Shown: positions 63,922 through 64,000 of the stretch, piece by piece
Position numbering within the stretch: the stretch's first letter is position 1
How the letters are laid out: each line of letters begins with the position of its first letter
From: Pseudomonas guariconensis
GTDB lineage: Bacteria; Pseudomonadota; Gammaproteobacteria; Pseudomonadales; Pseudomonadaceae
Direction: 5' to 3'
Assembly (NCBI RefSeq): GCF_024127895.1
Contig: NZ_JAMYBK010000005.1
Span: 245,955-309,954, forward strand
Length of the DNA: 64,000 bases
Position numbers and translations under genes: made by a program
The notes under the pieces: model-generated
Told to the model about the DNA's origin: nothing
Databases searched by the model: none
What the model saw: the letters and a program-made list of their open reading frames with translations, nothing else

Positions 63922-64000
63922 CGCTCTTTAACAATCGAATCAAGCAATTCGTGTGGGTGCTTGTGAGTACGGACTGATAGTCGCCAAGATTATCAGCATC
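63922..64000 (+). ncRNA. rRNA operon leader with boxA (partial)
   Basis: CGCTCTTTAACAAT (63922-63935) is the boxA antitermination element. A small boxB-like hairpin, CGAAT-CAAGCA-ATTCG, follows at 63936-63951, then GTGTGGGTGC, which resembles boxC. The 16S gene itself must begin beyond the window. The leader binds NusB-NusE and lets polymerase pass Rho sites. Confidence 0.87.

Noticed and set aside
63686..63943. An 85-residue open frame antisense to the rRNA promoter region
   Set aside because: It covers the three rRNA promoters and boxA on the opposite strand and shows no domain or ribosome site. Such frames often appear in databases by error.

Overview
The window is chromosomal DNA of a fluorescent Pseudomonas, very probably the P. 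putida group. It is GC-rich throughout. Gene order (acoR-accCB-aroQ-dsbD, speA, an alpha-2-macroglobulin with pbpC, a Tad pilus locus with PprAB, cueR-copA, bcr, adenine and 8-oxoguanine deaminases, a beta-alanine aminotransferase plus mmsA, then an rRNA operon) fits what I remember of P. putida. The intergenic gaps carry pseudomonad REP palindromes. Species is inferred from protein resemblance and synteny, not from a search.

Layout. 1-6.2 kb: end of a sigma-54 activator (AcoR type), then aroQ-accB-accC (fatty-acid precursor supply) and dsbD on the minus strand. 6.3-14.3 kb: chemoreceptor, DUF2333-NUDIX pair, YciH/SUI1, speA and a MATE transporter. 14.5-22.4 kb: a thioester-containing alpha-2-macroglobulin lipoprotein and PBP1C, a pair often linked in Gram-negatives, with a small membrane protein on the opposite strand between them. 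22.7-23.7 kb: a two-gene HTH/PIN toxin-antitoxin module. 23.7-38.9 kb: a complete Tad/Flp pilus locus (flp, rcpCA, tadZABCD, a DUF3613 protein, prepilin peptidase, tadF, tadG) with its PprA/PprB two-component regulators and an extra stand-alone receiver protein. 39-43.7 kb: two DUF4136 lipoproteins, cmoM, a MazG-like pyrophosphohydrolase, and a MaoC hydratase plus high-molecular-weight FabG reductase facing a thiolase. 45-54.6 kb: AraC regulator, chemoreceptor, and the copper module cueR-copA, a secreted protein and copZ with two CueR-type promoters; then Bcr/CflA transporter, a tiny protein and an ArsR-like regulator. 54.6-59.5 kb: a purine salvage/repair cluster (adenine deaminase, 8-oxoguanine deaminase, SDR, IMPACT protein, RutR-like TetR). 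59.6-63.5 kb: LysR regulator divergent from the beta-alanine catabolic pair (aminotransferase and semialdehyde dehydrogenase). 63.6-64 kb: three tandem promoters and the boxA leader of an rRNA operon whose 16S gene lies beyond the window.

The most unexpected signal is a cluster of four perfect DnaA boxes (TTATCCACA) plus one near-match between 56.4 and 58.9 kb, far denser than chance and not near any replication gene in the window. It may be a DnaA-titrating or DnaA-regulating locus. Other points of note are a TadZ that has lost its Walker A lysine, a copA promoter embedded in the end of the neighbouring gene, a REP array bounded by exact 16-bp inverted repeats, and a 0.5-kb gene-free stretch ahead of the ArsR-like gene.
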